From an uncultured Silvanigrella sp. (lineage in GTDB: Bacteria > Bdellovibrionota_B > Oligoflexia > Silvanigrellales > Silvanigrellaceae), in contig CAIZES010000178.1 of NCBI GenBank assembly GCA_903932045.1, positions 1 through 32,012 of the forward strand: a stretch of DNA of 32,012 bases. The letters run 5' to 3'. This document shows, one piece after another, positions 31,868-32,012 of the stretch. The translations under genes and the position numbers were made by a program. The notes under the pieces were generated by a model. That model was not told the DNA's origin. It was given only the letters and a program-made list of their open reading frames with translations, and ran no database searches. The number at the start of each line of letters is the position of its first letter. Position 1 is the stretch's first letter.

Positions 31868-32012
31868 CCAGCCTTTCTCAATGCGTTTTGTTTAATGGTT
31901 TTGTCTTTGATATCGATCCCTACACACTGTGCAAACCCAAGCAATTGCGATCCATTGGTGAATCGAACAGAAGTGCATGAAAATAGAATTTCGGCATCTG
32001 GAATCAGGGTAC
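31864..32012 (-). CDS. 3' end of an upstream operon gene, cut by window edge (possibly DUF499 ATPase)
   Basis: An open frame enters from the right edge and encodes the last 48 residues of a protein ending QNALRKAG, with its stop overlapping the DUF3780 start (ATGA). In related clusters the gene before DUF3780 is usually a large DUF499 ATPase. The fragment itself carries no diagnostic motif, so the name rests on gene order alone. Confidence 0.55.
   Translation of the reverse strand, partial: TLIPDAEILFSCTSVRFTNGSQLLGFAQCVGIDIKDKTIKQNALRKAG

Noticed and set aside
25585-32012. Canonical DISARM system
   Set aside because: A PLD domain, helicase and methylase are present, but no DrmA or DrmB (DUF1998) gene is seen; DUF3780 and DUF1156 point to a different, related cluster.

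Overview
The window most likely comes from a member of the Bdellovibrionota (Bdellovibrio or Oligoflexia-like). The main clue is the set of proteins of the TIGR02147/DUF4423 family paired with lipoprotein genes, which is typical of that group; this assignment is inferred. No rRNA, tRNA or CRISPR array was recognised. The DNA reads as accessory, with one large transposon inserted into an older mobile or defence-type locus.

Layout. (1) Bases 1-311 are the left flank and hold the 5' part of an AbiEi-like antitoxin gene (minus strand). (2) Bases 312-21560 are a complete Tn5053/Tn402-like transposon of 21,249 bp. It starts and ends with TGTCA/TGTGA-type termini carrying TTCAGAAGA repeats, is flanked by a perfect 5-bp duplication CCTGG, and encodes TniA, TniB and TniQ at its right end. 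In place of a TniR serine resolvase it has a tyrosine recombinase with a multi-motif site (16540-16643) resembling the TnpI/IRS modules of some Tn3-family elements. A HigBA-like toxin-antitoxin pair sits next to that site. (3) The transposon cargo is two diverged copies of a divergent module: lipoprotein A (minus), then TIGR02147 regulator and lipoprotein B (plus). Gene X, a protein with an unknown N-terminal half and a TIGR02147-type C-terminal half, follows lipoprotein A2. A third lipoprotein (C) follows lipoprotein B2. An IS21 element (2621-5382, duplication CGCTGAG) interrupts regulator 1, and an ISKra4-like element (11631-13052, duplication CTCAACCA) interrupts lipoprotein B2, so one undamaged copy of each gene survives.

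(4) Bases 21561-23700 are the right flank. They contain a perfect dif-like recombination core (21704-21733), a gene for a basic N-terminal/coiled-coil protein, and, overlapping it by ATGA, a second tyrosine recombinase. (5) Bases 23784-24062 hold a small Cys-rich protein gene. (6) Bases 24043-32012 are a minus-strand operon that continues off the right edge: a truncated gene, DUF3780, a DUF1156 DNA methylase, a PLD/SNF2 helicase, then three small AT-rich genes of unknown function, one with a membrane segment and one with a signal peptide. The methylase, DUF3780 and PLD-helicase set is a predicted anti-phage cluster.

How it fits together. The flank looks like a mobile or defence locus with its own site-specific recombination unit. 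The transposon landed 144 bp from that unit's core site. The transposon brings a maintenance block (toxin-antitoxin plus cointegrate resolution) and a duplicated, separately regulated set of surface lipoproteins.
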